A stretch of 64,000 nt of DNA from Chthonobacter rhizosphaerae (lineage in GTDB: Bacteria > Pseudomonadota > Alphaproteobacteria > Rhizobiales > Pleomorphomonadaceae), in contig NZ_JACDIS010000006.1 of assembly GCF_013839525.1 (NCBI RefSeq), positions 62,001 to 126,000 of the forward strand. Reading direction: 5' to 3'. Position 1 is the first letter of the stretch. Every line of letters begins with the position of its first letter. A program made the translations under genes and the position numbers. Shown piece after piece: positions 19,878 through 31,254 of the stretch. Under the pieces are notes generated by a model. The model saw only the letters and a list, made by a program, of their open reading frames with translations. It did not search any database and had not been told where the DNA came from.

Positions 19878-21203
19878 ATGGCGCGGAGCGACGACGAGAG
19901 CCTGCATCACATCGTGGTGGTCGGCGGCGGGGCCGGTGGGCTGGAGCTGGTGACGCGGCTCGGAAACACGCTGGGCAAGCGCGGCAAGGCGCGGATCACG
20001 CTGATCGACGGATCGCGCACGCACGTCTGGAAGCCGCTGCTGCACGAGGTGGCGGCCGGCTCCATGGACGAGGACCGGCACGAACTGGACTATCTCGCCC
20101 ACTCGCACTGGCACCATTTCCGCTTCCGCTTCGGCCGGATGGTGGGCCTTGACCGGGAGAGGAGGCTCGTGCACCTGGCGCCGACCCACGACGAGGAGGG
20201 CGACGAGATCACGCCGGCGCGGTCGTTCCAGTACGACACGCTGGTGATCGCGATCGGCTCCACCACGAACGACTTCGGCACGCCCGGCGCCAAGGAGCAC
20301 GCCATCGCGCTGGAGACGCCCGAGGAGGCGGCGCGCTTCAACCGGCGGATCGTGAACGCCTGCTACCGGGCGCACACCCAGCCGGAGCCGATCCGCCCGG
20401 GCCAGTTGCACGTGACCATCATCGGCGCGGGCGCGACCGGCACCGAGCTTTCGGCCGAACTGCACCGGACCACGCGCGCGGTGGTGGCCTACGGGCTGGA
20501 CAAGATCGACCCGGACCGGGACCTGAAGATTACGCTCGTGGAGGCCGGGCCGCGCATTCTGCCGGCGTTGCCCGAGCGGCTTGCGGCCTCCACGTCGGAG
20601 CTTCTGCACGGCCTCGGGGTCCAGGTGCGCACCGGTGCGAAGGTGACGCGGGTGACCGGCACGGGCGTGGAACTCGCCGACGGATCGTTCATCGACAGCG
20701 AACTGGTGGTCTGGGCGGCCGGCGTGAAGGGGCCGGACGTGCTGAAGGACATCGGCGGGCTGGAGACCACGCGCACGAACCAGCTGGTCGTGGAGCCGAC
20801 CCTGCAGACCACGCGGGACAAGGACATCTTCGCCATGGGCGACTGCGCGGCCTGCCCGCGCCCGGAGGGCGGCCTGGTGCCGCCCCGCGCCCAGGCGGCC
20901 CACCAGCAGGCGGCGCACCTCTACGGCCAGATCCGGCGGCGGCTGGCGGGCAAGCCGCTGAAGCCGTTCGTCTACCGGGACTTCGGCTCGCTCGTGTCGC
21001 TCGGCCACTATTCCACCGTGGGCAGCCTGATGGGCTTCGCGGTCGGCCGGTCCATGTTCATCGAGGGGCTGTTCGCCCGGCTGATGTACAAGTCGCTCTA
21101 CAAAATGCACGAGATGGCGCTGCACGGCTTCCTGAAGGTGGCGCTCGACACGGTCGTGCGCAGCATCGTGCGGCGGACCGAGCCGCAGGTGAAGCTGCAC
21201 TGA
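19878..21203 (+). CDS. ndh: type II NADH:quinone oxidoreductase (NDH-2)
   Basis: 441 residues. Two dinucleotide-binding folds are seen: HIVVVGGGAGG near the N-terminus for FAD and VTIIGAGATGTELSAEL (about 178) for NADH. The second FAD contact is in IFAMGDCAACP (about 320), followed by the quinone-site signature AQAAHQQA (about 340) and an amphipathic C-terminal helix that anchors the enzyme to the inner membrane. It oxidises NADH without pumping protons. ATG 19878 has GGGGGAG at good spacing; a GTG at 19854 would add eight residues. Confidence 0.92.
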   Translation: MARSDDESLHHIVVVGGGAGGLELVTRLGNTLGKRGKARITLIDGSRTHVWKPLLHEVAAGSMDEDRHELDYLAHSHWHHFRFRFGRMVGLDRERRLVHLAPTHDEEGDEITPARSFQYDTLVIAIGSTTNDFGTPGAKEHAIALETPEEAARFNRRIVNACYRAHTQPEPIRPGQLHVTIIGAGATGTELSAELHRTTRAVVAYGLDKIDPDRDLKITLVEAGPRILPALPERLAASTSELLHGLGVQVRTGAKVTRVTGTGVELADGSFIDSELVVWAAGVKGPDVLKDIGGLETTRTNQLVVEPTLQTTRDKDIFAMGDCAACPRPEGGLVPPRAQAAHQQAAHLYGQIRRRLAGKPLKPFVYRDFGSLVSLGHYSTVGSLMGFAVGRSMFIEGLFARLMYKSLYKMHEMALHGFLKVALDTVVRSIVRRTEPQVKLH

Positions 21204-21308
21204 GGGGCTCGAGGAGTGACGAGGCGGCGGGCGGTACGCCCGTCATCAGGCCGGTGGGAGGACGGCTCGGGCGTCGCCATCGACCTCGCCGGTCCGCGCG
21301 CATGTTGA

Positions 21309-21359
21309 CGCCATCGATATTCGCTCGATCTTGATGGCGAGCAGATCGGGCCGCGATCT
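21309..21359. terminator. two hairpins between convergent ndh and tetR genes
   Basis: CGCCATC (21309-21315) pairs with GATGGCG (21333-21339), and AGATCG (21343-21348) pairs with CGATCT (21354-21359). The two stems sit in the 185-base gap between convergent genes. Neither has a T run, so the role as terminators is inferred from position. Confidence 0.35.
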
Positions 21360-21388
21360 GCGGGCCGCACAGATGCGCGGGTGGCCGG

Positions 21389-21958
21389 TCATGCTCCTGC
21401 CCTGGTGAGCGGCAGGCGTTCGGCCAGGTCCTCGAAGCGGGAGACAGCGACCTCCAGAGGCCCGATCCGGCCGGCGTTGTGCAGGGTCACCAGGCCGTGC
21501 ACGGTCGCCCAGGCGAACAGCGGCGCGTCCGGGTCGCCGTCCTCGGTTCTGGCGGTCTCGGCCATGACGGCGAAACACTCGGCCGCCGCCGCCTTCAGCC
21601 CTTCGCTGGACGCCTCCCCATGGCGACCGAACATCAGGTCGTAAAGGTGGGGATTCTCGATGCCGAAGCGGAGATAGACGCGGGCGAGCGCGGTCATGCG
21701 GGCGCGCCTGTCCGGCCGGGACGCGACCAGGATCTCGCGGCTGCGGGCTGTCAGCTCCTCGAAGCCGAGGCGGGCGAGTTCGGCCAGAAGCTCGTCCTTG
21801 CTGGCGAAGTGGGAGTAGGGCGCGTTGAAGCTGACCCCCACCGCCGTCGCCAGCTGGCGCAGGCTGAGCTTCGCCGGCGGCTCGGAGCGCAGCGCCTCCC
21901 TGGCGGCCGCGAGCAGCGCGGCGCGGAGGTTGCGGTGGTGATAGGCGTCCTTGGCCAT
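21389..21958 (-). CDS. TetR family transcriptional regulator
   Basis: 189 residues. The N-terminal helix-turn-helix (about 8-55) contains LSLRQLATAVGVSFNAPYSHFASKDELL, the standard TetR recognition unit with its closing FxxKDELL. The C-terminal part resembles the WHG/TetR_C_33 ligand domain (YLRFGIENPHLYDLMFG). It is divergent from a DUF2214 membrane protein, with an inverted repeat in between. It therefore probably represses itself and that gene. The inducer is unknown. The ATG at 21958 (MAKDAYHHR) was preferred over 21985. Confidence 0.88.
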   Translation of the reverse strand: MAKDAYHHRNLRAALLAAAREALRSEPPAKLSLRQLATAVGVSFNAPYSHFASKDELLAELARLGFEELTARSREILVASRPDRRARMTALARVYLRFGIENPHLYDLMFGRHGEASSEGLKAAAAECFAVMAETARTEDGDPDAPLFAWATVHGLVTLHNAGRIGPLEVAVSRFEDLAERLPLTRAGA

Positions 21959-22005
21959 GAGCCCTCCCCTGTGCGGGCCGGACACGACCCCGGCCCGATC
22001 TTGGC

Positions 22006-22029
22006 GGCGTCAACTTGTAACTTGACGCC
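22006..22029. promoter_or_regulatory. candidate TetR operator
   Basis: GGCGTCAA (22006-22013) and TTGACGCC (22022-22029) are perfect 8-base inverted arms separated by 8 bases. The TTGACG of the right arm and a second TTGACG at 22050 could act as -35 elements for the rightward gene. A second inverted pair, GGTGT...ACACC (about 22055-22071), follows. Arm length and position between divergent tetR and target fit an autoregulated TetR site. Confidence 0.5.
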
Positions 22030-22132
22030 ACACATATCGGTGTTCAGTCTTGACGGTGTCCACATTACACCAGACGAGCCCGGCCCGCCTCTCCTTTCGT
22101 CGGGACGGCTCGCGCTTCAAGGAGGCGCCGTC

Positions 22133-22579
22133 ATGGATGCCGCATATGCGCTCGCGCTCGCCCACCATCTCGCGGTGTTCGCTCTCGTGGCGACGCTCGC
22201 GGCCGAAACGGCCCTGCTCGCGGCGGGACCGCCCTCCCCGCCCATTCTGGCGCGGCTGGGCAGGTTGGACCTCGCCTACGGGGCGCTCGCCCTGGCGGTG
22301 ATCGCCATCGGGGTGGTGCGGGTGCTGTTCAGCCTGAAGGGCTGGGCGTTCTATGTCGCCAACCCGTACTTCTGGGCGAAGATGGGCGCGTTCGTCCTCG
22401 TGGGCGCGCTCTCGGCGCCGCCCACGATCGCCATCGCCCGGTGGGGGCGGGCGCTGAAGGCGAGCGGCGCGCTGCCGAGCGCGGACGCGGTCGCCCGGGT
22501 GCGCGGCTGGGTGAAGGCAGAGTGGGCCGTGCTCGCCACGGTGCCGGCCTTCGCGGCGGCGCTGGGGCTGAACTGGTGA
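22133..22579 (+). CDS. DUF2214 family membrane protein
   Basis: 148 residues with four membrane segments (about 8-30, 47-68, 82-100 and 125-145). The conserved LAHHLAVFAL start and the WAFYVANPYFWAKM loop are typical of DUF2214. The function of the family is unknown. A strong AAGGAGG (22119-22125) precedes the ATG. It is divergent from a TetR gene and is the likely regulated target. Confidence 0.8.
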   Translation: MDAAYALALAHHLAVFALVATLAAETALLAAGPPSPPILARLGRLDLAYGALALAVIAIGVVRVLFSLKGWAFYVANPYFWAKMGAFVLVGALSAPPTIAIARWGRALKASGALPSADAVARVRGWVKAEWAVLATVPAFAAALGLNW

Positions 22580-22629
22580 AGGGGGAGGGGCGGCGGCGCC
22601 CTTCCGGGATGAGCGCCGCCGCCCTGCCC

Positions 22630-23847
22630 TCACCCGGCTTTGAGAAGGTCCGCGAGGGCGAGCGCCACGACCTCGGTGGCGGCCTTCAGGTCGGAGAGTT
22701 TCAGGTGCTCGTCGGCCGCGTGGGCGTTGGCTTCCAGGATGGAGCGGGGGCCGGCACCGTAGAGGATGGTGGGGATGCCGGCGGCCGCATAGTGGCGGGC
22801 GTCGGTGTAGAGGGGGACGCCGGTGGGCTCCACCGGGACGCCGAGAACGGCGGTGGCATGGGTGCGGACCGCGTCGACCAGCTTCTCGACGCCGGGCAGC
22901 GGGCGCAGCGGCTCGGCCAGCATGATGCGGCGGACTTCCACCTCCAGACCCGGCGCCTTCGGGGCCGCGTCCTCGATCAGCTTGACGAGGGCGGCCTCCA
23001 CGTCGAGGCCGACCTCCTCCGGGATCAGGCGGCGGTCGAGCCGCAGCATGATGCGGTCGGGCACCACGTTGGTGTTGATGCCGCCGGAGATGAGCCCGAC
23101 GGTGAGCTTCGGCGAGCCGATGCCCTTCTGACCGGACACGGTGGCGTCGAGGCGGTGCCGCTCCGCGTAGAGCGCCTGGAGGATGGGCACCGTGTGCTCC
23201 AGGGCGTCGACGCCCGTCTCCGGCATGGCGGCGTGGGCCTGGCGGCCGCGAACGACGATCTCCAGGTGGAGGACGCCGTTGTGGGCGGTGGTGATGGCGT
23301 AGGAGAAGCCGGCCGAGAAGGCGAGGTCGGGCTTGGAGAGGCCCTGCTCGATCAGCCACTTGGGGCCGACGAAGCCGCCCGCCTCCTCGTCGTAGGTGAG
23401 GTGCAGCTCCACGGTGCCGTCGAGCGGCTGGCCGGAGGCGACGAGCGCCTTCAGGGCATAGGCGTAGGTGGCGAAGTCGGACTTGGAGACCGCGACGCCG
23501 CGGCCGTAGATGGCGCCCCCGCGCTCCTCGGCGCCATAGGGATCGGCGGTCCAGCCCTCGCCGGGCGGCACCACGTCGCCGTGGGCGTTGAGGGCGATCA
23601 CCGGGCCCTTGCCGGTGCCGAACACGTGGCGGACGATCAGGTTGGTGACCGAGCGCATGCCGTGCTGGCGCACGAAGGGCTCCGGCACCGGATGGCGCTC
23701 GACCGCGAAGCCCATGGCCTCCAGAAGCGCGGCGGCGGTCTCGGCGTGGGCGGCGCAGTCTCCGGGCGGGTTGTCGCTCGGCACGCGCACGAGCGCCTTC
23801 AGGAAGGCGACCTCCTCGTCGAAGGCGGCCTCGATGATGGACTTCAT
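22630..23847 (-). CDS. M20 family metallopeptidase (ArgE/DapE-like)
   Basis: 405 residues. The metal-binding pattern of M20 enzymes is present: NAHGDVVPPGEGW (about 92), a modified second motif in AVSKSDFATYAYA (about 128) and the catalytic YDEEAGGF (about 160), with the lid domain at about 190-300. The substrate is not predictable; ArgE-, DapE- and carbamoyl-amidase-like enzymes share this fold. Its start overlaps the stop of the allC-like gene by 4 bases, so it may act in the same ureide or amide pathway (inference). Confidence 0.8.
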   Translation of the reverse strand: MKSIIEAAFDEEVAFLKALVRVPSDNPPGDCAAHAETAAALLEAMGFAVERHPVPEPFVRQHGMRSVTNLIVRHVFGTGKGPVIALNAHGDVVPPGEGWTADPYGAEERGGAIYGRGVAVSKSDFATYAYALKALVASGQPLDGTVELHLTYDEEAGGFVGPKWLIEQGLSKPDLAFSAGFSYAITTAHNGVLHLEIVVRGRQAHAAMPETGVDALEHTVPILQALYAERHRLDATVSGQKGIGSPKLTVGLISGGINTNVVPDRIMLRLDRRLIPEEVGLDVEAALVKLIEDAAPKAPGLEVEVRRIMLAEPLRPLPGVEKLVDAVRTHATAVLGVPVEPTGVPLYTDARHYAAAGIPTILYGAGPRSILEANAHAADEHLKLSDLKAATEVVALALADLLKAG

Positions 23848-25121
23848 GTGCTTCCCTCTCCCTCACCGTCCGCGAGGGCCGTCAGCGCCCGGATGAGCGC
23901 CTCGACCGCCAGTCCCATGTCGCCCGCGTCGGCATATTCGTTCGGATTGTGGCTTATACCAGCCCGGCACCGGACGAACAGCATGCCGATGTCGCAAAGG
24001 GCGTGCATGGCGTGTCCGTCGTGGCCCGCGCCGGACGTGAGGCGCCGGGCCGGCAGGCCGAGGTCGCCCATCGCCCGGGCGAAGGCGTCCTGGATCCGGC
24101 CGGCGCAGGGCGTGGTGGGCGTGTCGTGGTAGCGGTCCATCAGGAAGGCGACGGACCGGGCCTCCGCGATGGCGCGGAACCGGTGCCTGACGGCGGCTTC
24201 GGCGGCGGCGCGCGGCGGGTCGGTCGCGGCCCGTAGGTCGACCGTGAAGCTCACCCGCGACGGGATGACGTTGACTGCCCCCGGCTCCAGCGACAGGCGG
24301 CCGACGGTGGCGACCATCTGGTGCTCGCGGCCGGCGCGGGCGATCTCCTCCACGGCCAGGATCATCTCGGCGCCGGCGGCGAGCGCGTCGCGGCGGTGGC
24401 CCATGGGCACGGTGCCGGCGTGGCCGGCGTCGCCGGTGACGGTGACGAGGAAGCGGGACTGGCCGGCGATGGACGTGACGACGCCGAGCGGCCGGTCCTC
24501 GATCTCCAGCACGGGGCCCTGCTCGATGTGGACCTCCAGGTAGCCGAGCACCTCGTCGCGAGGATAGGCGGCGGATGCGACGCCGTCCGGATCGCCCCCG
24601 AAGGCGACGAGCGCCTCGCGCAGGCTGACGCCGGCGGCGTCGCGGGCCCCGTCGAGATCGGCCGTGTCGAACACGCCGGCGACCGCCGACGAGGAGGCGA
24701 GCGTCGTCGGAAAGCGCACGCCCTCCTCGTCGCCGAAGGCGAGCACGTCGACGCCGAACGGCAGCCGAATGCCGCGGGCGGCGATCTCCTGCAGGGCGAG
24801 GATGCCGGCGACCACGCCGAGCATGCCGTCGTAGCGGCCGGCGTCCACCACCGTGTCGATGTGCGAGCCGACCAGGTAGCGGCGGTTGGAGGACGGCCCG
24901 GGGGCGCCCGGCGGCGTCGATCCGCGCACGGTGCCGAGGGCGTCCTCGCTGACGGCCATCCCAGCCTCGCGCATCCAGCGGGCGACGAGGTCGGCCGCGC
25001 GCCGGTGGGCCGGCGACAGGTAGAGGCGCGTGATGCGCCCCTCCTCGTCCGAGATGGCCGCGAGGGCGTCCAGCATCGCCTGGGCGCGACGGCCGAGTTC
25101 GGCGGGGCTGTCGGCGGTCAT
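23844..25121 (-). CDS. allC: allantoate amidohydrolase / M20 N-carbamoyl hydrolase
   Basis: 425 residues, M20 family, AllC/HyuC/beta-ureidopropionase branch. GSHIDTVVDAGRYDGMLGV (about 88) and DEEGVRFPTTLASSSA (about 125) are the metal and catalytic motifs of this branch. The allantoate role is favoured because it lies between uraD upstream and another hydrolase downstream, overlapping both by 4 bases. AllC hydrolyses allantoate to ureidoglycine, releasing ammonia. A relative acting on N-carbamoyl amino acids would look similar. Confidence 0.72.
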   Translation of the reverse strand: MTADSPAELGRRAQAMLDALAAISDEEGRITRLYLSPAHRRAADLVARWMREAGMAVSEDALGTVRGSTPPGAPGPSSNRRYLVGSHIDTVVDAGRYDGMLGVVAGILALQEIAARGIRLPFGVDVLAFGDEEGVRFPTTLASSSAVAGVFDTADLDGARDAAGVSLREALVAFGGDPDGVASAAYPRDEVLGYLEVHIEQGPVLEIEDRPLGVVTSIAGQSRFLVTVTGDAGHAGTVPMGHRRDALAAGAEMILAVEEIARAGREHQMVATVGRLSLEPGAVNVIPSRVSFTVDLRAATDPPRAAAEAAVRHRFRAIAEARSVAFLMDRYHDTPTTPCAGRIQDAFARAMGDLGLPARRLTSGAGHDGHAMHALCDIGMLFVRCRAGISHNPNEYADAGDMGLAVEALIRALTALADGEGEGST

Positions 25122-25657
25122 GGGCGGGGCTCGCCGTCGGTCACCCGGTCCTCCAGGCGGAAGCGGAAGATCCGCGCCACCTGGGCGAGGGCGGTGTCGA
25201 ACTCGACCTCGACGTCGTTGCCGACGCGGGCCTCGAAGGCGTCCAGGATCATGTGCTTGGTTGCGCCCTTGACGGCGAAGATGAACGGGAAGCCGAAGCG
25301 CGCGCGATAGCGGTCGTTGAGGGCGGTGAAGCGGGCGTACTCGTCGGGCGTCAGGGTGTCGAGGCCGGCGCCCTTCTGCTCGCGCCGGCTGTCCTCCGCG
25401 ATGGCGCCGGCGAGCGCCGCCCGGCCGGCGAGGTCCGGATGGGCGCGCAGAAGCGCGAGCCGGGCGTCCCGGTCGGCCTCGTCCACCACCGCGGCGAAGG
25501 CGGCGACCATGGCCTCCCGGTCCGCGAACGGGCGCCGGGCGGCGGCGCCGGCGGCGACCCAGGGCGAGTGTTCGGCCACGTCGCCGAACCGGGCGAGAAA
25601 GGCCTCGTCGTCCAGCGCGTTCACGGCGGACAGGGCGATGGGGAAGGCGGCCGTCAT
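25118..25657 (-). CDS. uraD: 2-oxo-4-hydroxy-4-carboxy-5-ureidoimidazoline decarboxylase
   Basis: 179 residues, the full OHCU decarboxylase fold. The catalytic His is in LLRAHPDLAGRAA (about 70), and the RFGFPFIFAVKG motif is characteristic. The enzyme converts the urate oxidation product OHCU to S-allantoin. It is the first gene of a three-gene overlapping unit with allC and the M20 peptidase, which supports a purine (ureide) degradation role for all three. Urate oxidase and HIU hydrolase are not in the window. Confidence 0.9.
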   Translation of the reverse strand: MTAAFPIALSAVNALDDEAFLARFGDVAEHSPWVAAGAAARRPFADREAMVAAFAAVVDEADRDARLALLRAHPDLAGRAALAGAIAEDSRREQKGAGLDTLTPDEYARFTALNDRYRARFGFPFIFAVKGATKHMILDAFEARVGNDVEVEFDTALAQVARIFRFRLEDRVTDGEPRP

Positions 25658-25816
25658 GGGCGGGGCTGAATCCGGGCCTCTTGGAAGGGAGTCGCGGAAC
25701 GCAAACTGCCACCCCGACGCGGACGTCCGCAAGGGCGGATGCGGGGGCGCACTCTCCCCTTGCGCGCCGGTCCTGTCCCTTGCGAAGGTTCGGCGCGGCC
25801 GGAGGAGGCGCGACTC

Positions 25817-26485
25817 GTGGACGATTACATCCTGAACGCCTTCGCGACGCTGCTCGTGACCATCGACCCGATCGGCCTTGCGCCGCTGTTCCTCGCCGTC
25901 AGCCGGGGCGCCTCGGCGGAGATGCGCCACGCCATCGCGGTGCGGGCCTCGCTGATCGCCGCCGGGATCCTGGTGGCGTTCGCTCTGACCGGCACCACGG
26001 TGCTGAATTTCCTCGGCATTTCGCTGCCGGCCTTCCGGATCGCAGGCGGCCTGCTGCTGTTCTGGATCGCGTTCGAGATGGTGTTCGAGAAGCGCGAGCG
26101 GCGGAAGGCCGCCTCGGCCGAACAGGCCCGCGCGCCGCACCCCACCGGGCCGCATCCGCACACGCCGCCCCCGGCCGCGCCGGAGGACCTGCGGCACCTG
26201 GCGGTGTTTCCGCTGGCGATCCCGCTGATCGCCGGGCCGGGCGCCATCTCGGCCACCATCCTGCTCGCGTCCCAGGCCCGCGACACCCTGGCGCTGACGG
26301 TGCTGATCGCGCTGGTGATCGCCATCATCGCCAGCTGCTTCCTGGTGTTCATCGCGGCCGACCGGGTGGACCGCTACCTGGGCGAGACGGGCCGCAGCGT
26401 GCTGACGCGGCTTCTGGGCGTGCTCCTGTCGGCGCTCGCGGTGCAGTTCGTGGCGGACGGCGTGAAGGCGATCATGGCGGTGTGA
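25817..26485 (+). CDS. MarC family integral membrane protein
   Basis: 222 residues with six membrane segments and the family motifs TIDPIGLAPLFLA (about 15-27) and PLAIPLIAGPGAIS (about 130). The membrane segments are split by a cytoplasmic loop rich in His and Pro (HPTGPHPHTPPPAAP). The function of MarC/UPF0056 proteins is unknown; an early link to multiple antibiotic resistance was not confirmed. Start is a GTG at 25817 with GGAGGAGG 8 bases ahead. It is divergent from uraD. Confidence 0.82.
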   Translation: MDDYILNAFATLLVTIDPIGLAPLFLAVSRGASAEMRHAIAVRASLIAAGILVAFALTGTTVLNFLGISLPAFRIAGGLLLFWIAFEMVFEKRERRKAASAEQARAPHPTGPHPHTPPPAAPEDLRHLAVFPLAIPLIAGPGAISATILLASQARDTLALTVLIALVIAIIASCFLVFIAADRVDRYLGETGRSVLTRLLGVLLSALAVQFVADGVKAIMAV

Positions 26486-26499
26486 GGCTAAGAAGAGAA

Positions 26500-26520
26500 C
26501 GGCCCGGGAAAGCCGGGCCG
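26500..26520. terminator. bidirectional hairpin between marC and ssb
   Basis: CGGCCCGG (26500-26507) and CCGGGCCG (26513-26520) form a perfect stem around GAAAG, in the 56-base gap between convergent genes. There is no T run; GC-rich stems like this recur at convergent gene ends in this window. Confidence 0.65.
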
Positions 26521-26541
26521 CCATCGTGCGTTCCGTCCTGC

Positions 26542-27090
26542 TCAGAACGGGATCTCGTCGTCCATGTCGGAGCCGTAGTTCGACGGGCCGGAGCCGCCGC
26601 CGGACCGGCCGCCGCCGCCACCGCCGGAGCGCTGGCCGCCGCCGTAGCCGCCGCCACCGCGGCCTTCCATCGGGCCGGAGGAGCCGAATTCCGCGCCGCC
26701 GCCCTCGCCATAGTCGTCGCCGCCGCCGGCCCGGTCGCCGCGCCCGCCGAGGAGCGTCAGTTCGCCACGGTAGCGCTGCAGCACGATCTCGGTGGTGTAG
26801 CGCTCCTGGCCGGACTGGTCCTGCCACTTGCGGGTCTGCAGCTGGCCCTCGATGTAGACGGTGGAGCCCTTGCGCAGATACTGCTCGGCGATCTTGGCGA
26901 GGTTCTCGTTGAAGATCACGACCGAGTGCCACTCGGTGCGCTCCTTGCGCTCGCCGCTCGCCTTGTCGCGCCAGGTTTCGGACGTGGCGATCCTGAGATT
27001 GACCACCGGCTCGCCGGATCCGAGCCGCCGCACTTCCGGGTCCCGGCCCAGATTGCCGACGAGGATCACCTTGTTCACGCTGCCAGCCAT
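26542..27090 (-). CDS. ssb: single-stranded DNA-binding protein
   Basis: 182 residues. The OB fold occupies residues 1-110, beginning [21 protein letters not shown] Gly-rich flexible linker follows (about 115-172, [17 protein letters not shown] type). The acidic tip MDDEIPF docks partner repair and replication proteins. It binds ssDNA as a tetramer. The gene is divergent from uvrA with a LexA-type box between them, so it is probably SOS-inducible. Confidence 0.96.
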   Translation of the reverse strand: MAGSVNKVILVGNLGRDPEVRRLGSGEPVVNLRIATSETWRDKASGERKERTEWHSVVIFNENLAKIAEQYLRKGSTVYIEGQLQTRKWQDQSGQERYTTEIVLQRYRGELTLLGGRGDRAGGGDDYGEGGGAEFGSSGPMEGRGGGGYGGGQRSGGGGGGRSGGGSGPSNYGSDMDDEIPF

Positions 27091-27290
27091 GGCCTTACTC
27101 TCCTGCTTCGTTTCGCGGCACCCGGCGCGGCGACGGCCTTTCGACCGCCCTGCCCCGCCGGCCGGACCGTGGCACGGTCCCGCGCCCCAGAACGGGGCAC
27201 CCTACGCTGCGGGCCGGCGATGCGGAACACCGGCGGCCGACTGCGTCCGGTTTTCCACAGCCGTTAGGAAATCGTTAGCACAGTCTCGTC

Positions 27291-27305
27291 GTTCCTGCTA
27301 TGTTC
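27291..27305. promoter_or_regulatory. LexA (SOS) box
   Basis: GTTCCTGCTATGTTC is an exact match to the alphaproteobacterial LexA site GTTC-N7-GTTC. It lies between divergent ssb and uvrA, the standard pair of SOS genes that share such a site in this class. DNA damage should induce both. Confidence 0.85.
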
Positions 27306-27572
27306 TTTGCAGCCGGTTGGCGGTTTTCGATTCCAGCCTATATGTGAGCCGGTCCGGACGGGTTTTCTCTTCTGATCAGTGGATCCACGGCAGCGGATGA
27401 CGTCGCCGACGGGACGCCGTCGACGGTGGGTATGTCCGCTCTCGCGGCGCGTGCGCGGTTCGTGCGGTTCCTCGGGAGGCGACGGGGGGCGGGCGACGGG
27501 CGATCGCGCTGCTGACGGCCCGCGTCAGCAGCGACGGCTAGCGTGGGCTGGCCGGCACGGGGCTTGCGAGGG

Positions 27573-27606
27573 TTCGGGCTCGCGAGAGTTTCGGGCTCGC
27601 GAGAGT
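27573..27606 (+). repeat. 17-base direct tandem repeat
   Basis: TTCGGGCTCGCGAGAGT occurs twice head to tail (27573-27589 and 27590-27606) with no mismatch. Each copy contains the palindrome CTCGCGAG. A degenerate third copy (GGGCTTGCGAGGG) precedes it. The function is unknown; slippage or a regulator site are both possible. Confidence 0.75.
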
Positions 27607-27810
27607 CCAGAAGGGCTCGGGCGGGCTCGGGGCCAGTCGGATCGGGGCTGGTCGGATCGGCGGTCGGGGCGATGCGCGGGCATGCTCCGGCCGGCACGAG
27701 TCCGGGCGGGCGAGAGGCGGCGGGATCTCGGCGGCTGTCCGCGCCGGGGTCGGTCGGGGCGAGGGGCCGGTCGGCGAAGGACCGGTGAACGGAATGACTC
27801 GGGTGAGCGA

Positions 27811-30729
<2,919 letters not shown>

Positions 30730-30734
30730 GGTCC

Positions 30735-30756
30735 GGCCGGCGAGTGGTCGCCGGCC
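30735..30756 (+). terminator. hairpin 6 bases after uvrA
   Basis: GGCCGGCGA (30735-30743) and TCGCCGGCC (30748-30756) form a perfect 9-base stem with a GTGG loop just after the uvrA stop. No T run follows. Confidence 0.6.
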
Positions 30757-31254
30757 TGCGTGGTCCGAACCCGAGTCGCGGCTCGAGAAGGCCCGGCGGG
30801 CCGCTCCGGGTTTTCCGCGTTGTTTCGGCGCTTTCCTCCCTGTGCATCTGCCTGGTTCGGACCAGCCGAACGGGGCGCGATACCTCCCTGACATCGATGT
30901 CCACAGGCCAAGGCAGAGGTCGCCCTGACCTGATGCAGATTTGCCACAGCCGTCATTGTGCAGTGCGAAATATTGCTTGGGGCCAAAATAAATCGGTTTA
31001 GCGGCGCCGCCCGCCCGCTTCTGCGCGATTTCCGCAGAATCCAGCCGCCTTTCAGCCTCAGAGTTTAAGAAAAAGTTACCGTCACGGCCGCGTGATTAAT
31101 GCTGCCTTGCAACAAGCGCATCGCTGACATGCGAATATCCCCCTGCCAGCGCAGGGCTCGGGGCCCTATCTCTGTGTTCGTCAAGAGCGACGCACCGCAG
31201 GCCACCGGGTCAGTGTAGAGCGACGCCACTCCAAGTTTCGTGAAGGAACACGTC
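30757..31254. other. 500-base gap before the DUF1127 gene
   Basis: No gene was recognised. The first part has an inverted repeat, GGTCCGAACC (30762-30771) and GGTTCGGACC (30854-30863), enclosing further short inverted pairs, so it could fold as an RNA of about 100 bases. The second part (30940-31140) is AT-richer and should contain the promoter of the DUF1127 transcript. CCTATCT at 31165-31171 resembles the -10 of RpoH promoters but has no good -35 at the right spacing. Confidence 0.4.

Larger units (their letters stand above)
27091..27810. promoter_or_regulatory. 720-base ssb-uvrA intergenic region
   Basis: This region holds the LexA box (27291-27305) in an AT-richer patch (about 27250-27310) where promoters for both genes would fit. 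The rest, toward uvrA, is GC-rich and includes a 17-base tandem repeat (27573-27606). No additional gene is supported: open frames here continue from uvrA or lack start signals. Confidence 0.5.

Noticed and set aside
19805-20152. Small gene before ndh
   Set aside because: It overlaps the NADH dehydrogenase in another frame and its sequence is low-complexity.
31107-31171. RpoH-type promoter in front of the DUF1127 gene
   Set aside because: CCTATCT at 31165-31171 looks like an RpoH -10, but no CTTG element lies 16-18 bases upstream. The evidence is too weak to annotate.
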